Positions 29,201 through 41,770 are shown, counted from the first letter of the stretch. The stretch: DNA of 64,000 bases from Bradyrhizobium sp. CB1717 (GCF_029714325.1 NZ_CP121666.1:4464001-4528000), one strand, 5' to 3'. Notes: a model not told the origin generated them from the sequence alone. Numbers and translations: made by a program.

Positions 29201-30445
29201 CTAACACCCCACCGCCACCTCATCTCCCACCATGTCCGGCTGCCGATCCAGCGCGACGGCCGGCGACAGCAGGATCACCAGCGCCTGCGCGCCGAACACG
29301 GCTGCTGCGAGATAGAGGCACGCTTCCGCGCTCCAGAGGCCGCCGACGATTGCGCCGAGGGCTGAGCCGAGCGGGCGGGCGCCGTAGCTCATGATGTTGA
29401 TGGCGGAGACGCGGCCGAGCAGGCGCGGCGGCGTCACCGACTGGCGCAGCGTCGTGGTCGAGATCACCCACAGGATCGGCCCGGCGCCGAGCAGGAAGAA
29501 GCTCAAGCCTGCTAGCCAGGGCGAGGGGACCAGCACCGTCAGCGCCATCACGACCGAGGCGACGAAGCCCGTGACCGGGCCGAGGCCGACGACCATGCCG
29601 AAGGCGATGCGCTGCATCACGCGCGTGGCAAGGAGCGCGCCGATCACCATGCCGACGCCGTACATCGTCAGCACCGTGCCGACGCCGGCGGCGGTCAGGC
29701 CGAGATGGCGCACGGCATAGGGCACGAACACGGCGATCTGCAGGAACCAGCCGGTGTTGAAGATGAACTGGGTGATGAACACCGGCCGCAGCAGCGGATG
29801 GTGGAACACGAAGGCCGCGCCCTCGCGGATCTCCTGGAACGGATGGCGCCGTGGCATCGGCGCGCGCGCGGGCTCATAGATGCCTGAGAGCAGCACCACG
29901 GCGATGGCCGAGAGCGCCGCGGCAAAGCCGAAGGCGAGACTTGCCCCCCACCAGCCGACCAATGCGCCGCCGAGTGCGGGCCCGCTCGCAAAGGCGATGG
30001 TGCGCGCAAGCTCGATCCGCGCATTCGCTGCCGGCAACAGGTCCGCGTTGACCAGCGAGGGCACCAGGGCCGGCGCGGCAACGCTGTAGACGACGGTGCC
30101 GCACACCGCCGTGAAGCCGAGCAATGCCAGCAGCGGCAGATTGAGCGCGCTCAGCGCGAGGAGGAGCACGATGGCCGCAAGGGCTGCGGCCCGCAGCGCC
30201 TCGGCGCCCGCCATCAGCGCGCGGCGGGAGATGCGGTCGGCGAGCAGGCCGGCCGGAATGGCGAACAGCACGAAGGGCAGGGTCAGCGCGGTCTGCAGCA
30301 CGCCGGTCTGGCCCTCGGCGACCCCGAGCGTCAGCACGGCGACGATCGGGGCGGCGGCCAGCGCGATCTGCTCGGCGGATTGCGCTGCGAGATTGGACCA
30401 GGCGAGGCGGCTGAAGGTGTCCGGGAGGCGCGGCGAATTTGACAT
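29201..30445 (-). CDS. MFS transporter, enterobactin-exporter (EntS)-like
   Basis: 414 residues with about 12 membrane segments. The order GLLADRISRRALMAGAEALRAAALAAI and NLAAQSAEQIALAAAPI matches the MFS_3/EntS-type group, whose members export siderophores or drugs. RHPFQEIREGAAFVFHHPLLRPVF is the typical central loop of this group. Substrate unknown. Divergent from mntH with 170 bases between them. Confidence 0.88.
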   Translation of the reverse strand: MSNSPRLPDTFSRLAWSNLAAQSAEQIALAAAPIVAVLTLGVAEGQTGVLQTALTLPFVLFAIPAGLLADRISRRALMAGAEALRAAALAAIVLLLALSALNLPLLALLGFTAVCGTVVYSVAAPALVPSLVNADLLPAANARIELARTIAFASGPALGGALVGWWGASLAFGFAAALSAIAVVLLSGIYEPARAPMPRRHPFQEIREGAAFVFHHPLLRPVFITQFIFNTGWFLQIAVFVPYAVRHLGLTAAGVGTVLTMYGVGMVIGALLATRVMQRIAFGMVVGLGPVTGFVASVVMALTVLVPSPWLAGLSFFLLGAGPILWVISTTTLRQSVTPPRLLGRVSAINIMSYGARPLGSALGAIVGGLWSAEACLYLAAAVFGAQALVILLSPAVALDRQPDMVGDEVAVGC

Positions 30446-30564
30446 GGCTCATTTCCTGCAAAGTCGGATTGGCGCCAATATTCGCTTCCGGGCACGGCCA
30501 AACCCACCCGGTTTCCGACAGGGCGGGGCAGAACGCCGCCGTGCCGGGGAACTGATGCGGCTAG

Positions 30565-30587
30565 ATGCAGTTGCAAATGAGTTGCAA
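30565..30587 (+). promoter_or_regulatory. candidate Mur/Fur operator upstream of mntH
   Basis: Three imperfect direct repeats, ATGCAG, TTGCAA and TTGCAA, lie at 30565-30570, 30571-30576 and 30582-30587, 28 to 51 bases before the mntH ATG. B. japonicum mntH is known to be controlled by manganese through a Fur/Mur protein that binds imperfect direct repeats. The match here is my inference. TATTCT at 30603-30608 could be the -10, which would place the transcript start almost at the start codon. Confidence 0.45.
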
Positions 30588-30615
30588 TAAGCCTCGACTT
30601 CGGTATTCTGACCGC

Positions 30616-31968
30616 ATGGATGCCCGATCGCCTGATTTAACCACCGATACCGCCGGCTGGCGCACTGACGCGCCAGCCACCAAGAGCCTCGCCGAAGTGA
30701 ACGCCACGGTCGCCATTCCGGTCGCGGCCCAGTGGTGGCGGCGGCTGCTCGCCTTCGTCGGTCCGGGCTACCTCGTCTCGGTCGGCTACATGGACCCCGG
30801 CAACTGGGCGACCGACCTCGCCGGCGGATCGAAGTTCGGCTACACGCTGCTCTCCGTCATCCTGCTCTCGAACCTGATGGCGATCCTGCTGCAGTCGCTG
30901 GCGGCGCGGCTCGGCATCGTCACCGACCGCGATCTCGCGCAGGCCTGCCGGGCCACCTATTCGCCGGCGGTGAACTTCCTGCTCTGGCTCGCCTGCGAGG
31001 CTGCGATCATCGCCTGCGACCTCGCCGAGGTGATCGGCACGGCGATCGCGCTGAAGCTGCTGTTCGGCATTCCCCTGATCGGCGGTGCATTGCTCGCAGC
31101 GCTCGATGCGTTCCTGCTTCTCATCCTGATGAACCGCGGCTTCCGGTTCCTCGAGGCCTTCGTCATCGCGCTGCTGGCGGTGATCGCGGCGTGCTTCGTG
31201 GTCCAGATCGCGGCGGCGGCTCCGCCGGTCGCGGAGGTCCTGCGCGGCTTCGTGCCGAAGAGCGAGATCTTCACCAATCCGGAGATGCTCTACATCGCGA
31301 TCGGCATCATCGGTGCCACCGTGATGCCGCATAATCTCTACCTGCACTCCTCGATCGTGCAGACGCGTGCCTATGAGCGCAACGACGAGGGCCGCCGCGA
31401 GGCGATCAAATGGGCGACGACGGACTCCACCATCGCCCTGATGCTGGCGCTGTTCATCAACGCCGCGATCCTCGTCGTGGCCGCCGCGACCTTCCACAAG
31501 AGCGGCCATTCCGACGTCGCCGAGATCGGGCAGGCGTTCGAGCTGCTGTCGCCGCTGCTCGGCCTCGGCATCGCCTCGACGCTGTTCGCGGTGGCGCTGC
31601 TCGCCTCGGGCCTGAACTCGACGGTGACCGCGACGCTCGCCGGCCAGATCGTGATGGAAGGCTTTCTCGACCTGCGCCTGCCCAGCTGGGCGCGCCGCCT
31701 CTTGACGCGGGGCATCGCGATCATTCCGGTGATCATCGTCACCGCGATCTATGGCGAGCGCGGCACGGCGGATCTCCTGGTGTTCAGCCAGGTCGTGCTG
31801 TCGATGCAGCTTCCCTTCGCCGTCATCCCGCTGGTCCGCTTCGTCTCGGACCGGCGCAAGATGGGCCAGTTCGCGATACCGGTGTCCGTTGCCGCGATCG
31901 CCTGGATCGTCGCGGGCGTGATCGTGGTTCTGAACGTGAAGCTGCTGGCGGATACGCTGTTCGGGTGA
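30616..31968 (+). CDS. mntH: Mn2+/Fe2+ NRAMP transporter
   Basis: 450 residues from ATG 30616; the frame remains open to 30565, through the repeat region, so 30616 is preferred. Proton-coupled manganese uptake across the inner membrane. TM1 metal motif [19 protein letters not shown]6 motif [20 protein letters not shown], and the NRAMP signature region are intact; 11 TM segments fit. MntH is the major Mn transporter reported in B. japonicum. The polar N-terminal ~40 residues are longer than in E. coli MntH. Confidence 0.95.
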   Translation: MDARSPDLTTDTAGWRTDAPATKSLAEVNATVAIPVAAQWWRRLLAFVGPGYLVSVGYMDPGNWATDLAGGSKFGYTLLSVILLSNLMAILLQSLAARLGIVTDRDLAQACRATYSPAVNFLLWLACEAAIIACDLAEVIGTAIALKLLFGIPLIGGALLAALDAFLLLILMNRGFRFLEAFVIALLAVIAACFVVQIAAAAPPVAEVLRGFVPKSEIFTNPEMLYIAIGIIGATVMPHNLYLHSSIVQTRAYERNDEGRREAIKWATTDSTIALMLALFINAAILVVAAATFHKSGHSDVAEIGQAFELLSPLLGLGIASTLFAVALLASGLNSTVTATLAGQIVMEGFLDLRLPSWARRLLTRGIAIIPVIIVTAIYGERGTADLLVFSQVVLSMQLPFAVIPLVRFVSDRRKMGQFAIPVSVAAIAWIVAGVIVVLNVKLLADTLFG

Positions 31969-31981
31969 TGCCACCACGCAG

Positions 31982-32088
31982 CTGTCATCGCCCGGTTCAA
32001 CCGGGCGATCCAGTATTCCAGAGGCCGTTGTGATTGAGCCGAGAAGCCGCGGCGTATTGGATGCCCCGGTCAAGTCGGGGCACGACAG
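31982..32088. repeat. palindromic intergenic repeat, family C, copy 3
   Basis: Starts CTGTCATCGCCCGGTTCAAC with a CCCGGTTCAACCGGG hairpin, has CCAGTATT and GTATTGGAT arms, and ends GGGGCACGACAG. It fills the gap between the converging mntH and bpt genes, 4 bases from the bpt stop. Confidence 0.82.
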
Positions 32089-32092
32089 TAGG

Positions 32093-32869
32093 TTAATCCT
32101 GCGGCTCGGACGCCGTATCGCCCTGTGCGTCGATCCGCAGCCAGCCTGACGGGGCGAGGCGCTGCTGCGGCAGGAAGCGGGCCTTGTAGTCCATCTTCTT
32201 GGAGCCCTCGATCCAGTAACCGAGATAGACGTAGGGCAGGCCTTGGCGTCGCGCGCGGGCGATGTGGTCGAGGATCATGAAGGTGCCCATCGAGCGGCTG
32301 ACCTGGCTCGGCTCGAAGAAGGAATAGACCATCGACAGGCCGTCGCTGAGGACGTCCGTGAGCGCTACCGCGATCAGCTCCTCGCCGCGCCCGGTGATGC
32401 CGCTGTCGGGGCCACGCTTGCGGTACTCGATGATGCGGGTCTCGACATGGCTGTCCTCGACCATCATGGCGTAGTCGAGCACGGTCATGTCCGCCATGCC
32501 GCCATGGCGGTGGCGGGCGTCGAGATAGGCGCGGAACACCGAATATTGCTCGGAGGTCGGCACCGCACTGCGCTGCTCGCCGATGATGTCGGCGTTGCGC
32601 GCCATCACCTTGCGGAAGTTGCGCGAGGGGCGGAACTCGTTGGCAATGACCCGGACCGAGACGCAGGCGCGGCACTGGTCGCAGGCCGGCCGATAGGCGA
32701 TCGACTGGCTCCGGCGGAACCCGCCATGGGTCAGGAGGTCGTTGAGGTCGCCGGCGCGGTCACCCACGAGGTGCGTAAACACCTTGCGCTCATGCCGGCC
32801 CGGCAGATACGGGCAGGGCGAGGGCGCCGTGAGGTAAAACTGGGGGGTGTCGCGCGAGTGCTGGGTCAA
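32093..32869 (-). CDS. bpt: aspartate/glutamate leucyltransferase (arginyltransferase family)
   Basis: 258 residues. Transfers leucine (Bpt) or arginine (Ate) from tRNA to N-terminal Asp/Glu of proteins, marking them for ClpS/ClpAP degradation. The N-terminal domain has [24 protein letters not shown] and the cysteine cluster [17 protein letters not shown]. The C-terminal GNAT-like half has [25 protein letters not shown] and [24 protein letters not shown]. Alphaproteobacterial members are annotated as Bpt; the donor amino acid cannot be verified here. Single gene. Confidence 0.93.
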   Translation of the reverse strand: MTQHSRDTPQFYLTAPSPCPYLPGRHERKVFTHLVGDRAGDLNDLLTHGGFRRSQSIAYRPACDQCRACVSVRVIANEFRPSRNFRKVMARNADIIGEQRSAVPTSEQYSVFRAYLDARHRHGGMADMTVLDYAMMVEDSHVETRIIEYRKRGPDSGITGRGEELIAVALTDVLSDGLSMVYSFFEPSQVSRSMGTFMILDHIARARRQGLPYVYLGYWIEGSKKMDYKARFLPQQRLAPSGWLRIDAQGDTASEPQD

Positions 32870-32997
32870 GGGACGTCGTGGGCCTCCGAAGTGGGTATCA
32901 GCATCGCGCTACGGAAGCTCTCGGTCAATTGGTCTGCTCGGCAGGTCAGATGCGTCAGCTTAGTCGGTCCTGGTTGATAGGTCCTTGATCACAGGTC

Positions 32998-33540
32998 TCA
33001 GTAGGTCCTTGCGCCTCGCGGCACGGGGGCACGGACGGAATTGTTGATCACGACCGTTCCCAGCACGAAATCGTGCAGCAGGCGCCGGCGGCCGTTGAAC
33101 AGCCCGACCAGCACCACGAAGGGCGACAGGAACGAGACCGTCACCCAGAACAGCACGGCATGGGTGGCGCCGAGCACGAAATAGCCTGATGCCCCGTACC
33201 AGGTGCGCAGCTCCAGATCCATGACCCTCATGCCGATCGTTGCCGAGGACGGTCCGCCGATGCAGGCGCCGTAATAAACGATGGCCCAGATCACGGAGGC
33301 CGGCCAGGCCAGCCAGAACAGCGCCCAGCCGATGCCGAGCGTGACTACTCCGAACAGCGCGATGAAGATGTAGCCGAGAATGACGGGAACGGAGATCACG
33401 ACCATGTCGATCAGGAACGCGAACACCCGCCGCGTCGCGACGCCGCGGAACAGTTCCCGGTGCAGATCGGGATCGTACGCGTGCGGTTGCACCCCGCCGT
33501 CGTTGCGCCAGGCGCCTGAATTACCCGAGTCGTACGACAT
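32998..33540 (-). CDS. RDD-family membrane protein
   Basis: 180 residues from ATG 33540. After a polar N-terminus it has RRVFAFLIDMVVISVPVILGYIF, the Arg-Asp start of the RDD domain, then two or three more TM segments and the closing block TIGMRVMDLELRTWYGA...RRRLLHDFVLGTVVIN. Role unknown; some RDD proteins are Na+/H+ transport-related. Single gene on this strand, 128 bases before bpt. Confidence 0.85.
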   Translation of the reverse strand: MSYDSGNSGAWRNDGGVQPHAYDPDLHRELFRGVATRRVFAFLIDMVVISVPVILGYIFIALFGVVTLGIGWALFWLAWPASVIWAIVYYGACIGGPSSATIGMRVMDLELRTWYGASGYFVLGATHAVLFWVTVSFLSPFVVLVGLFNGRRRLLHDFVLGTVVINNSVRAPVPRGARTY

Positions 33541-33684
33541 AGTCCGTTCTCCAGCGAAGCCCCCGTCGCAGGACATGGGAACAGGCCATCCCCGTGCCAA
33601 GGGCGCGCGGGCGTCAGCAAGCCGAAATATTCCGGCGATTCGGGGGCGGATGGGGTGGGCTCTCGCGCGCAGCAAACCGGTGCC

Positions 33685-33781
33685 GTAGGGTGGGCAAAGG
33701 CTCGTAGCGCCGTGCCCACCATTGCCCGCTGTCGTGCACGATGGATGGAGTGGTGGGCACGCTACGCTTTGCCCACCCTAC
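33685..33781. repeat. palindromic intergenic repeat, family A, copy 2
   Basis: Perfect inverted termini GTAGGGTGGGCAAAG (33685-33699) and complement (33767-33781), with an inner GTGCCCACC/GGTGGGCAC pair. Same element as at 2774-2874. It ends 6 bases from the hemB stop and so lies in the hemB 3' untranslated region. Confidence 0.88.
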
Positions 33782-33787
33782 GAGACC

Positions 33788-35477
<1,690 letters not shown>

Positions 35478-36042
35478 GGCGCAGGCATTTCGTAGGATGG
35501 GTAGAGCACTTGCGAAACCCATCATCCCTCCGCGTAGTCGGAAGCGCGATGGGTTTCGCTTCGCTCTACCCATCCTACGATCTGTTCAGCTCCGGGACAC
35601 GCACTTGCGGCGGGGCCCATCTCTCCAAGATCTCGTTTGTGGCTTTCTGGGTCGCGGCTGTGCGCTTCGCTTGTCCGGGACACGAGAGCGCAGTTGTGCG
35701 CGACTGGTTGACCGCTGGTTGCCTCGAATTTGCGGTAAGTTTTCACTAACCAGCGTGTTCCGCCACAGCTGTTACGGGCCCGTTTCGAAACGGGGCGGGG
35801 CTGTTCTGGAATGCGACAGATTGGGCGGACGGAGGGTGAACAGGACCTTGCGAAGGTCAACAGACGGTTGCGAAAAGTCCTTCTGGCACAGGCTTAATCC
35901 GCAATTCACTGTCTTAAATTCATGATCTCTTTATTCTCTTATTTAAGCCGATCTTCAAACGAGCCCCTTAAGTTGCACCTATCAGACGGGACACAAGTTT
36001 CGTCGAATAAGTGTCGATAAAAACGACAACAGGGGAAGTGTC
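35478..36042. other. 565-base intergenic region before ldtR
   Basis: It holds the family A-like repeat at 35492-35578, then a second segment bounded by direct copies of TCCGGGACACG (35591-35601 and 35674-35684), and from about 35880 an AT-rich stretch that probably carries the ldtR promoter. GGGGAAG at 36033-36039 is close to the ldtR start and is its likely ribosome site. I see no gene in it. Confidence 0.6.
35492..35578. repeat. palindromic intergenic repeat, sister form of family A
   Basis: Inverted termini GTAGGATGGGTAGAGC (35492-35507) and complement (35563-35578) with inner arms GCGAAACCCATC and GATGGGTTTCGC. Size, position of arms and end sequence resemble family A, but the termini differ (GGATGGGTAGAG instead of GGGTGGGCAAAG). 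Confidence 0.85.
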
Positions 36043-36561
36043 ATGATGAAAGCCGTCGCAACTGCGGCAGATACCGCAGAGCGCGTCTCCGGCCAGCAGG
36101 GTTCGGTGCAGTCGCTCTATCTGGAAGCTTTGACTCTGGTGGAGCGGCTGCATCGCCGGCTCCTCGACGTCATCAAGGACGAGTTCGATCGTCGCGGTCG
36201 CGCCGACATCAACTCGGTACAGGCACTGCTGCTCTACAACATCGGCGACAAGGAGCTGACTGCCGGCGAGCTGCGCACCCGCGGCTACTATCTCGGCTCC
36301 AACGTCTCCTACAATCTGAAGAAGCTCGTCGAGCTCGGCTTCCTCGACCATCAGCGCTCGCGCGTTGATCGCCGCTCGGTGCGCATCCGCCTGACCCCGC
36401 AGGGCCAGGAAGTCCGCCGCATCGTCGACGCGCTCTACCAGAAGCACGTCAAGACGGTCGAGCAGGTCGGTGGCATCTCGGGCGAGGAGTTCTCCACGCT
36501 CAACAAGTCGCTGCACCGTCTCGAGCGGTTCTGGACCGACCAGATCCTGTACCGCCTCTGA
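36043..36561 (+). CDS. ldtR: MarR-family regulator LdtR
   Basis: 172 residues. Winged-helix regulator: ELRTRGYYLGSNVSYNLKKLVELGFLDHQRSRVDRRSVRIRLTPQG covers the recognition helix and wing. The sequence resembles LdtR of Liberibacter and rhizobia, which controls an L,D-transpeptidase gene and osmotic/cell-wall stress responses. No L,D-transpeptidase gene lies in the window, so the target is elsewhere. The long AT-rich upstream region suggests substantial regulation of the gene itself. Confidence 0.88.
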   Translation: MMKAVATAADTAERVSGQQGSVQSLYLEALTLVERLHRRLLDVIKDEFDRRGRADINSVQALLLYNIGDKELTAGELRTRGYYLGSNVSYNLKKLVELGFLDHQRSRVDRRSVRIRLTPQGQEVRRIVDALYQKHVKTVEQVGGISGEEFSTLNKSLHRLERFWTDQILYRL

Positions 36562-36758
36562 GTTCCAAGGGATCAAGGCCAAGCCGGCTCGACAACAAGA
36601 CCGGCAAGCCTCCCGAACGTGCCTAACTTCCCCAAGCGCGCCGGCCCGGAGTTGCCCCCGGACCGGTGCGTTTTGACGTTTTGCAGTTGCGAAAAAATGC
36701 CCGCGCGCACGGAACCAGGTCGCCGCATCGCAGTTAGTCCTCTGGATCGGAGGATACC

Positions 36759-36995
36759 ATGCCGGGCGGGCGCGGGTTGCAGGCTATGAACGTCGAACTC
36801 GTGAGCGATGCATACGCCATCGCCGCGAATTACCTCCGCCGCTCCGGCGCAATCCCCGACACGCTCGTCACCAACGAACGCCTGCTCGAGATCATCATCA
36901 AGCTGATCCAGCACGGTGAATTCAACAAGATCAGGCTCGCCAACAAGGCGATCGCCCGGTTCGAGACGCAGTCCGAGGCCCGCGCGGTTGCCTGA
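36759..36995 (+). CDS. small conserved protein, function unknown
   Basis: 78 residues. ATG 36759 follows GGAGG with five bases of spacing, which decides the start over ATG 36786. The body is helical, with AYAIAANYLRRSGAIPDT, NERLLEIIIKLIQHGEFNKIRLANKAIARFE. No membrane segment, signal or metal motif. It looks like a small DNA- or protein-binding helical protein, but I cannot assign a role. Followed after 37 bases by another small gene. Confidence 0.7.
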   Translation: MPGGRGLQAMNVELVSDAYAIAANYLRRSGAIPDTLVTNERLLEIIIKLIQHGEFNKIRLANKAIARFETQSEARAVA

Positions 36996-37032
36996 TCAAA
37001 ATTTCCGCAATTCGGAAGAACCAGAGGGTGCA

Positions 37033-37254
37033 ATGGAAGCTGCCATCGACCGCATCATGCAGACCTATGACCTGCTCGCCAACCGTACGGCGGCGGCCAG
37101 CGAAGAGGCGCGCGAAAAGGTGACGAATTACCTTAATACCCTGGTGGAAGCAGGCGAGAGGGACCCGCACAGGTTGACGGTCTGCGGCCTGACCTATTTG
37201 CGCCAGCTCGACGGCAGCGTGGACCCCGTGAAGGCGGGATATACCGGCTTGTAA
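37033..37254 (+). CDS. small helical protein, function unknown
   Basis: 73 residues: an N-terminal helix (AIDRIMQTYDLLANRTAAAS), a charged helix (EEAREKVTNYLNTLVEAGERDPHRLTVCGLTYLRQLDG) and a Gly/Tyr C-terminus. GAGGG upstream (37024-37028) is a fair ribosome site. Same strand as the 78-residue protein, so probably one transcript. No function known to me. Confidence 0.7.
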   Translation: MEAAIDRIMQTYDLLANRTAAASEEAREKVTNYLNTLVEAGERDPHRLTVCGLTYLRQLDGSVDPVKAGYTGL

Positions 37255-37297
37255 GAGGTCAACCGAGTGCTTTGGTCCGTGGGGCCCATAGCTCTTT

Positions 37298-37317
37298 AGG
37301 GGCCAAAACGGCCCCTT
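37298..37317 (+). terminator. hairpin behind the small-protein pair
   Basis: AGGGGCC / GGCCCCT stem of seven pairs with an AAAAC loop, 43 bases after the 73-residue gene. It is followed by only two T residues, so it is a weak intrinsic terminator or a leader element of glyA. Confidence 0.4.
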
Positions 37318-37335
37318 CCGGGAGAATTGGAGCGG

Positions 37336-37357
37336 GGACGGTTCCGGAGAACCGTCC
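37336..37357 (+). promoter_or_regulatory. perfect hairpin in the glyA upstream region
   Basis: GGACGGTTC and GAACCGTCC form a nine-pair stem with a CGGA tetraloop, 167 bases before the glyA start. The surrounding 270 bases are GC-rich and full of short complementary G/C runs. I do not recognise a named riboswitch class. Confidence 0.4.
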
Positions 37358-37523
37358 TGCGCCCAAATCCCCGGTCCCCACCATATCTTGCATAAATCTC
37401 AGGCCCGACCCGCAAATGCTTGGCCGGGGGCGGGCGATGTGGTAGATCGCGCGTGCTTCCGATCGCCACACCAGACCCGCCCGTAGCCCGCCAAAAGGCT
37501 GCGGCGGTGGAGATATTCGCAAG

Positions 37524-38822
<1,299 letters not shown>

Positions 38823-38837
38823 GGCTGGGTTCAACGG

Positions 38838-39320
38838 ATGCGCTGCCCGAACTGCAACAGTCTCGATACGCAGGTAAAGGACTCGCGTCCGACCGAGGAC
38901 TCGTCCGTGATCCGCAGGCGGCGCGTGTGCGTCGCCTGCAATTTCCGCTTCACCACCTTCGAGCGCGTGCAGCTGCGCGAGCTCACTGTGATCAAGCGCA
39001 ACGGCCGCCGCGTGCCGTTCGACCGCGACAAGCTGATGCGCTCGGTGCAGATCAGCTTACGCAAGCGGCAGGTCGAGCCGGAGCGGGTGGAGAAGATGGT
39101 CTCCACCATCGTGCGGGAGCTCGAGACCGGGGGCGAGGCCGAGATCTCCTCGGAGGTGATCGGTGAGACCGTGATGGAGCACCTGCGCACGCTCGACGAC
39201 GTCGCCTACGTGCGCTTCGCCTCGGTCTACCGCAATTTCCGCGAGGCCAAGGATTTCGCCGACGTGCTCGGCGAGCTCTCCGGTGAGGAGGAAGCGCGGC
39301 TCGCCGCGATCCGCAAATGA
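38838..39320 (+). CDS. nrdR: transcriptional repressor NrdR
   Basis: 160 residues. Nucleotide-sensing repressor of ribonucleotide reductase genes. The N-terminal zinc ribbon is MRCPNCNS and [17 protein letters not shown]; the ATP-cone follows ([20 protein letters not shown] and beyond). The stop overlaps the ribD start by four bases (ATGA), so nrdR heads the rib genes, a common order in alphaproteobacteria. Confidence 0.97.
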   Translation: MRCPNCNSLDTQVKDSRPTEDSSVIRRRRVCVACNFRFTTFERVQLRELTVIKRNGRRVPFDRDKLMRSVQISLRKRQVEPERVEKMVSTIVRELETGGEAEISSEVIGETVMEHLRTLDDVAYVRFASVYRNFREAKDFADVLGELSGEEEARLAAIRK

Positions 39321-40465
39321 TCTTCCGCATCCTGGAGGATCAGTTCGCGCAGAAGGCCCGCGAGGCCAAGGACGCTGACCGCCGTTTCATGGAGCTTGCA
39401 CTTTCGCTGGGTAAGCGCGGGCAGGGGCGCACCTGGCCCAATCCGGCCGTTGGCGCGGTCATTGTGAAAGACGGAGTGATCGTCGGCCGTGGCTGGACCC
39501 AGCCCGGCGGACGGCCGCATGGCGAGCCCGAAGCGCTGCGGCGCGCGGGCGAAGCGGCGCGGGGCGCCACGCTCTACGTCACGCTGGAGCCGTGCTCGCA
39601 TTTCGGCAAGTCGCCGCCTTGCGCCGATGCGGTGATTGCAGCCGGCATCAAGCGCGTGGTGGCGGCTATCGAGGATCCCAATCCGGAAGTGGCGGGCCAG
39701 GGCCATGCGCGCTTGCGCGGCGCCGGTATCACGGTGGATGTCGGTCTTTGCGCCGCAGAGGCCGCGTTCGACCTCGCCGGCCATTTCCGCCGCATCCGGG
39801 ACAAGCGCCCGCATGTGATCCTGAAGCTCGCGGTCTCGCCAGACGGCAAGATCGGTGCGGCCGGCGGCAAGCCGCTCGCGATCACGGGCGAGGCGGTGCG
39901 CAATCGCGTGCATCTCTTGCGCGCGCAGAGCGACGCCATCCTGGTCGGCATCGGCACCGTGCTGGCGGATGATCCGCAGCTCAACTGCCGCCTGCCGGGC
40001 ATGGCGGCGCGCTCGCCGGTGCGCGTGGTGCTCGACCGGAGCCTGCGTATCCCCGCATCGAGCCAGCTCGTACGCTCGGCGCGCGAGACGCCACTCTGGG
40101 TGATCGGTTCTGAACTCGCTGAAGCCGCGGCCGCGACCCGCCTTGGTGCGGCCGGTGCGCAAATCATGCGCATGCCTCCAGGCAGTGCATCCGGGCTCGA
40201 TCTTCCGGCCGTGCTGCATGCGCTGGCGGAGAAGGGCATCACGCGGCTGATGGTCGAGGGCGGCAGCCGGGTTGCGGCTTCGTTCGTCGCGGCCGATCTC
40301 GTCGACGAGATCTGGCTGTTCCGCGGGGCGGAAGCGGTCGGCGAGGGCGGCGTCGATGCGCTCGATGCATTGCCCCTGTCGAAAATCACGCAGTCGCGGG
40401 CCTACAAGGTTCATGCTAGCGAGACATTCGGTCACGATACTCTCACCATCTACGAGCGCGCCTAA
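39317..40465 (+). CDS. ribD: bifunctional riboflavin deaminase/reductase
   Basis: 382 residues. The deaminase domain (about residues 22-165) has the zinc motif [11 protein letters not shown] and [19 protein letters not shown]. The reductase domain (about 170-380) has [19 protein letters not shown] and the NADPH-binding [17 protein letters not shown]. The first zinc ligand is in HGE rather than the common HAE. Performs two steps of flavin synthesis. Followed 1 base later by ribE. Confidence 0.96.
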   Translation: MIFRILEDQFAQKAREAKDADRRFMELALSLGKRGQGRTWPNPAVGAVIVKDGVIVGRGWTQPGGRPHGEPEALRRAGEAARGATLYVTLEPCSHFGKSPPCADAVIAAGIKRVVAAIEDPNPEVAGQGHARLRGAGITVDVGLCAAEAAFDLAGHFRRIRDKRPHVILKLAVSPDGKIGAAGGKPLAITGEAVRNRVHLLRAQSDAILVGIGTVLADDPQLNCRLPGMAARSPVRVVLDRSLRIPASSQLVRSARETPLWVIGSELAEAAAATRLGAAGAQIMRMPPGSASGLDLPAVLHALAEKGITRLMVEGGSRVAASFVAADLVDEIWLFRGAEAVGEGGVDALDALPLSKITQSRAYKVHASETFGHDTLTIYERA

Positions 40466-40466
40466 C

Positions 40467-41090
40467 ATGTTCACCGGCATTGTCACCGATATCGGCGAGA
40501 TCGTCAGCTTCACGCCGACGGCGCAGGGGCAGCTGCATCGGCTGCGCATCGCCTGCAGCTACGATCAGACCACCATTGCCGACGGCGCCTCGATCGCCAG
40601 CAACGGCGTGTGCCTGACCGTGGTTGCGTCCGGCGTCGCGGACGGCAAGGATTCTACTCAAAAGACCTGGTATGACGTCGATGCGGCGGCGGAGACGCTG
40701 GCGCTGACGACGGCCAAGCACTGGAAGCTGGGCACCAAGCTCAACCTCGAGCGTGCGCTCAAGATCGGCGACGAGCTCGGCGGCCATATCGTCGCCGGCC
40801 ATGCCGACGGCATCGCCACCATCGTCAGCCGCGAGGACCTGCCTGATATGGCGCGGTTCGTGCTCTCGACCACGCGCGAGCTGGCGCGGTTCATTGCCAC
40901 CAAGGGCTCGATCACGCTCGACGGCGTCTCGCTGACAGTGAATACGGTCGACGACGTGACCTTTTCGGTGCTGATCATCCCGCATACGCTTGATGTCACG
41001 ACCATCGGCAGCTGGAAGGCGGGGACCGAGGTCAATATCGAGGTCGATCTGATGGCCCGCTATGCGGCGCGGCTGACGGAAATGAAGTGA
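40467..41090 (+). CDS. ribE: riboflavin synthase
   Basis: 207 residues from MFTGIVTDIG; the long upstream frame lies inside ribD. Converts two lumazines to riboflavin plus the pyrimidine that re-enters the pathway. Two lumazine-binding repeats are seen: residues 1-98 and from LGGHIVAGHADG to the end, with MFTGI and the SITLDGVSLTV block. A 185-base gap holding a palindromic repeat separates it from ribH. Confidence 0.95.
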   Translation: MFTGIVTDIGEIVSFTPTAQGQLHRLRIACSYDQTTIADGASIASNGVCLTVVASGVADGKDSTQKTWYDVDAAAETLALTTAKHWKLGTKLNLERALKIGDELGGHIVAGHADGIATIVSREDLPDMARFVLSTTRELARFIATKGSITLDGVSLTVNTVDDVTFSVLIIPHTLDVTTIGSWKAGTEVNIEVDLMARYAARLTEMK

Positions 41091-41104
41091 CGGCAGAGCC
41101 GTCT

Positions 41105-41198
41105 TTCCGGGGCGATGCGCTAGCATCGAACCCGGAATCTCGAGATTCTCAGGCGCGCAGGGGCGCGCCGGAGTTCGGCTCGTCGAGCCGCCCCGGAA
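41105..41198. repeat. palindromic intergenic repeat, family C-related, inside the rib operon
   Basis: Termini TTCCGGGGCG (41105-41114) and CGCCCCGGAA (41189-41198), inner CCCGGAATCTCGAGATTC and GGCGCGC...GCGCGCC arms. It sits between ribE and ribH on their transcript. The CCCGGAATCTCGAGATTC core is one I recall as abundant in Bradyrhizobium intergenic repeats. Confidence 0.8.
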
Positions 41199-41275
41199 TG
41201 ACAGTGTCTTTAGAACTTGGCTTACATGCTTCCGGCGACTACATAGCGCCGACCCCTTTCGAAACGGATTGAACG

Positions 41276-41767
41276 ATGGCAGACGCGCGGCGCGCACCCC
41301 TGAAGGACCAGACCGACATTTCCGGCGCACGGGCGCTGATTGTCGAGGCCCGGTTCTATGACGATCTCCAGGACGCGCTTCTCGACGGCGCGGTGGCCGA
41401 GCTGAAGGCGGCCGGTCTGACGCACGACGTCATCACGGTTCCCGGCGCGCTGGAGATCCCGGCGGCGGTGGCCATCGCGGTCGATGCCGCGGCGGCGAAC
41501 GGCAAGCCCTATGACGCGGTGATCGCGCTCGGCTGCGTGATCCGCGGCGACACCATCCATTTCGAGATCGTCTCGCAGGAATCCTCGCGCGCGCTGATGG
41601 ACCTCGCCGTGGCGCGCAAGCTGCCGCTCGGCAACGGCATCCTCACCGTCAACAATGAGGACCAGGCCTGGGCGCGGGCGCGTGCCAGCGAGCTCAACAA
41701 GGGCGGCGATGCCGCGCGCGCGGCGCTTGCGATGCTGCGTATCAAACGCCGTCTGGCGCGGGCCTGA
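41276..41767 (+). CDS. ribH: 6,7-dimethyl-8-ribityllumazine synthase
   Basis: 163 residues, the normal size. Condenses the 4-carbon phosphate with the pyrimidine to make lumazine. [33 protein letters not shown] and [24 protein letters not shown] give the substrate pockets; His in GDTIHF is the likely catalytic residue. nusB begins 3 bases later, an arrangement common in many bacteria. Confidence 0.96.
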   Translation: MADARRAPLKDQTDISGARALIVEARFYDDLQDALLDGAVAELKAAGLTHDVITVPGALEIPAAVAIAVDAAAANGKPYDAVIALGCVIRGDTIHFEIVSQESSRALMDLAVARKLPLGNGILTVNNEDQAWARARASELNKGGDAARAALAMLRIKRRLARA

Positions 41768-41770
41768 GCC

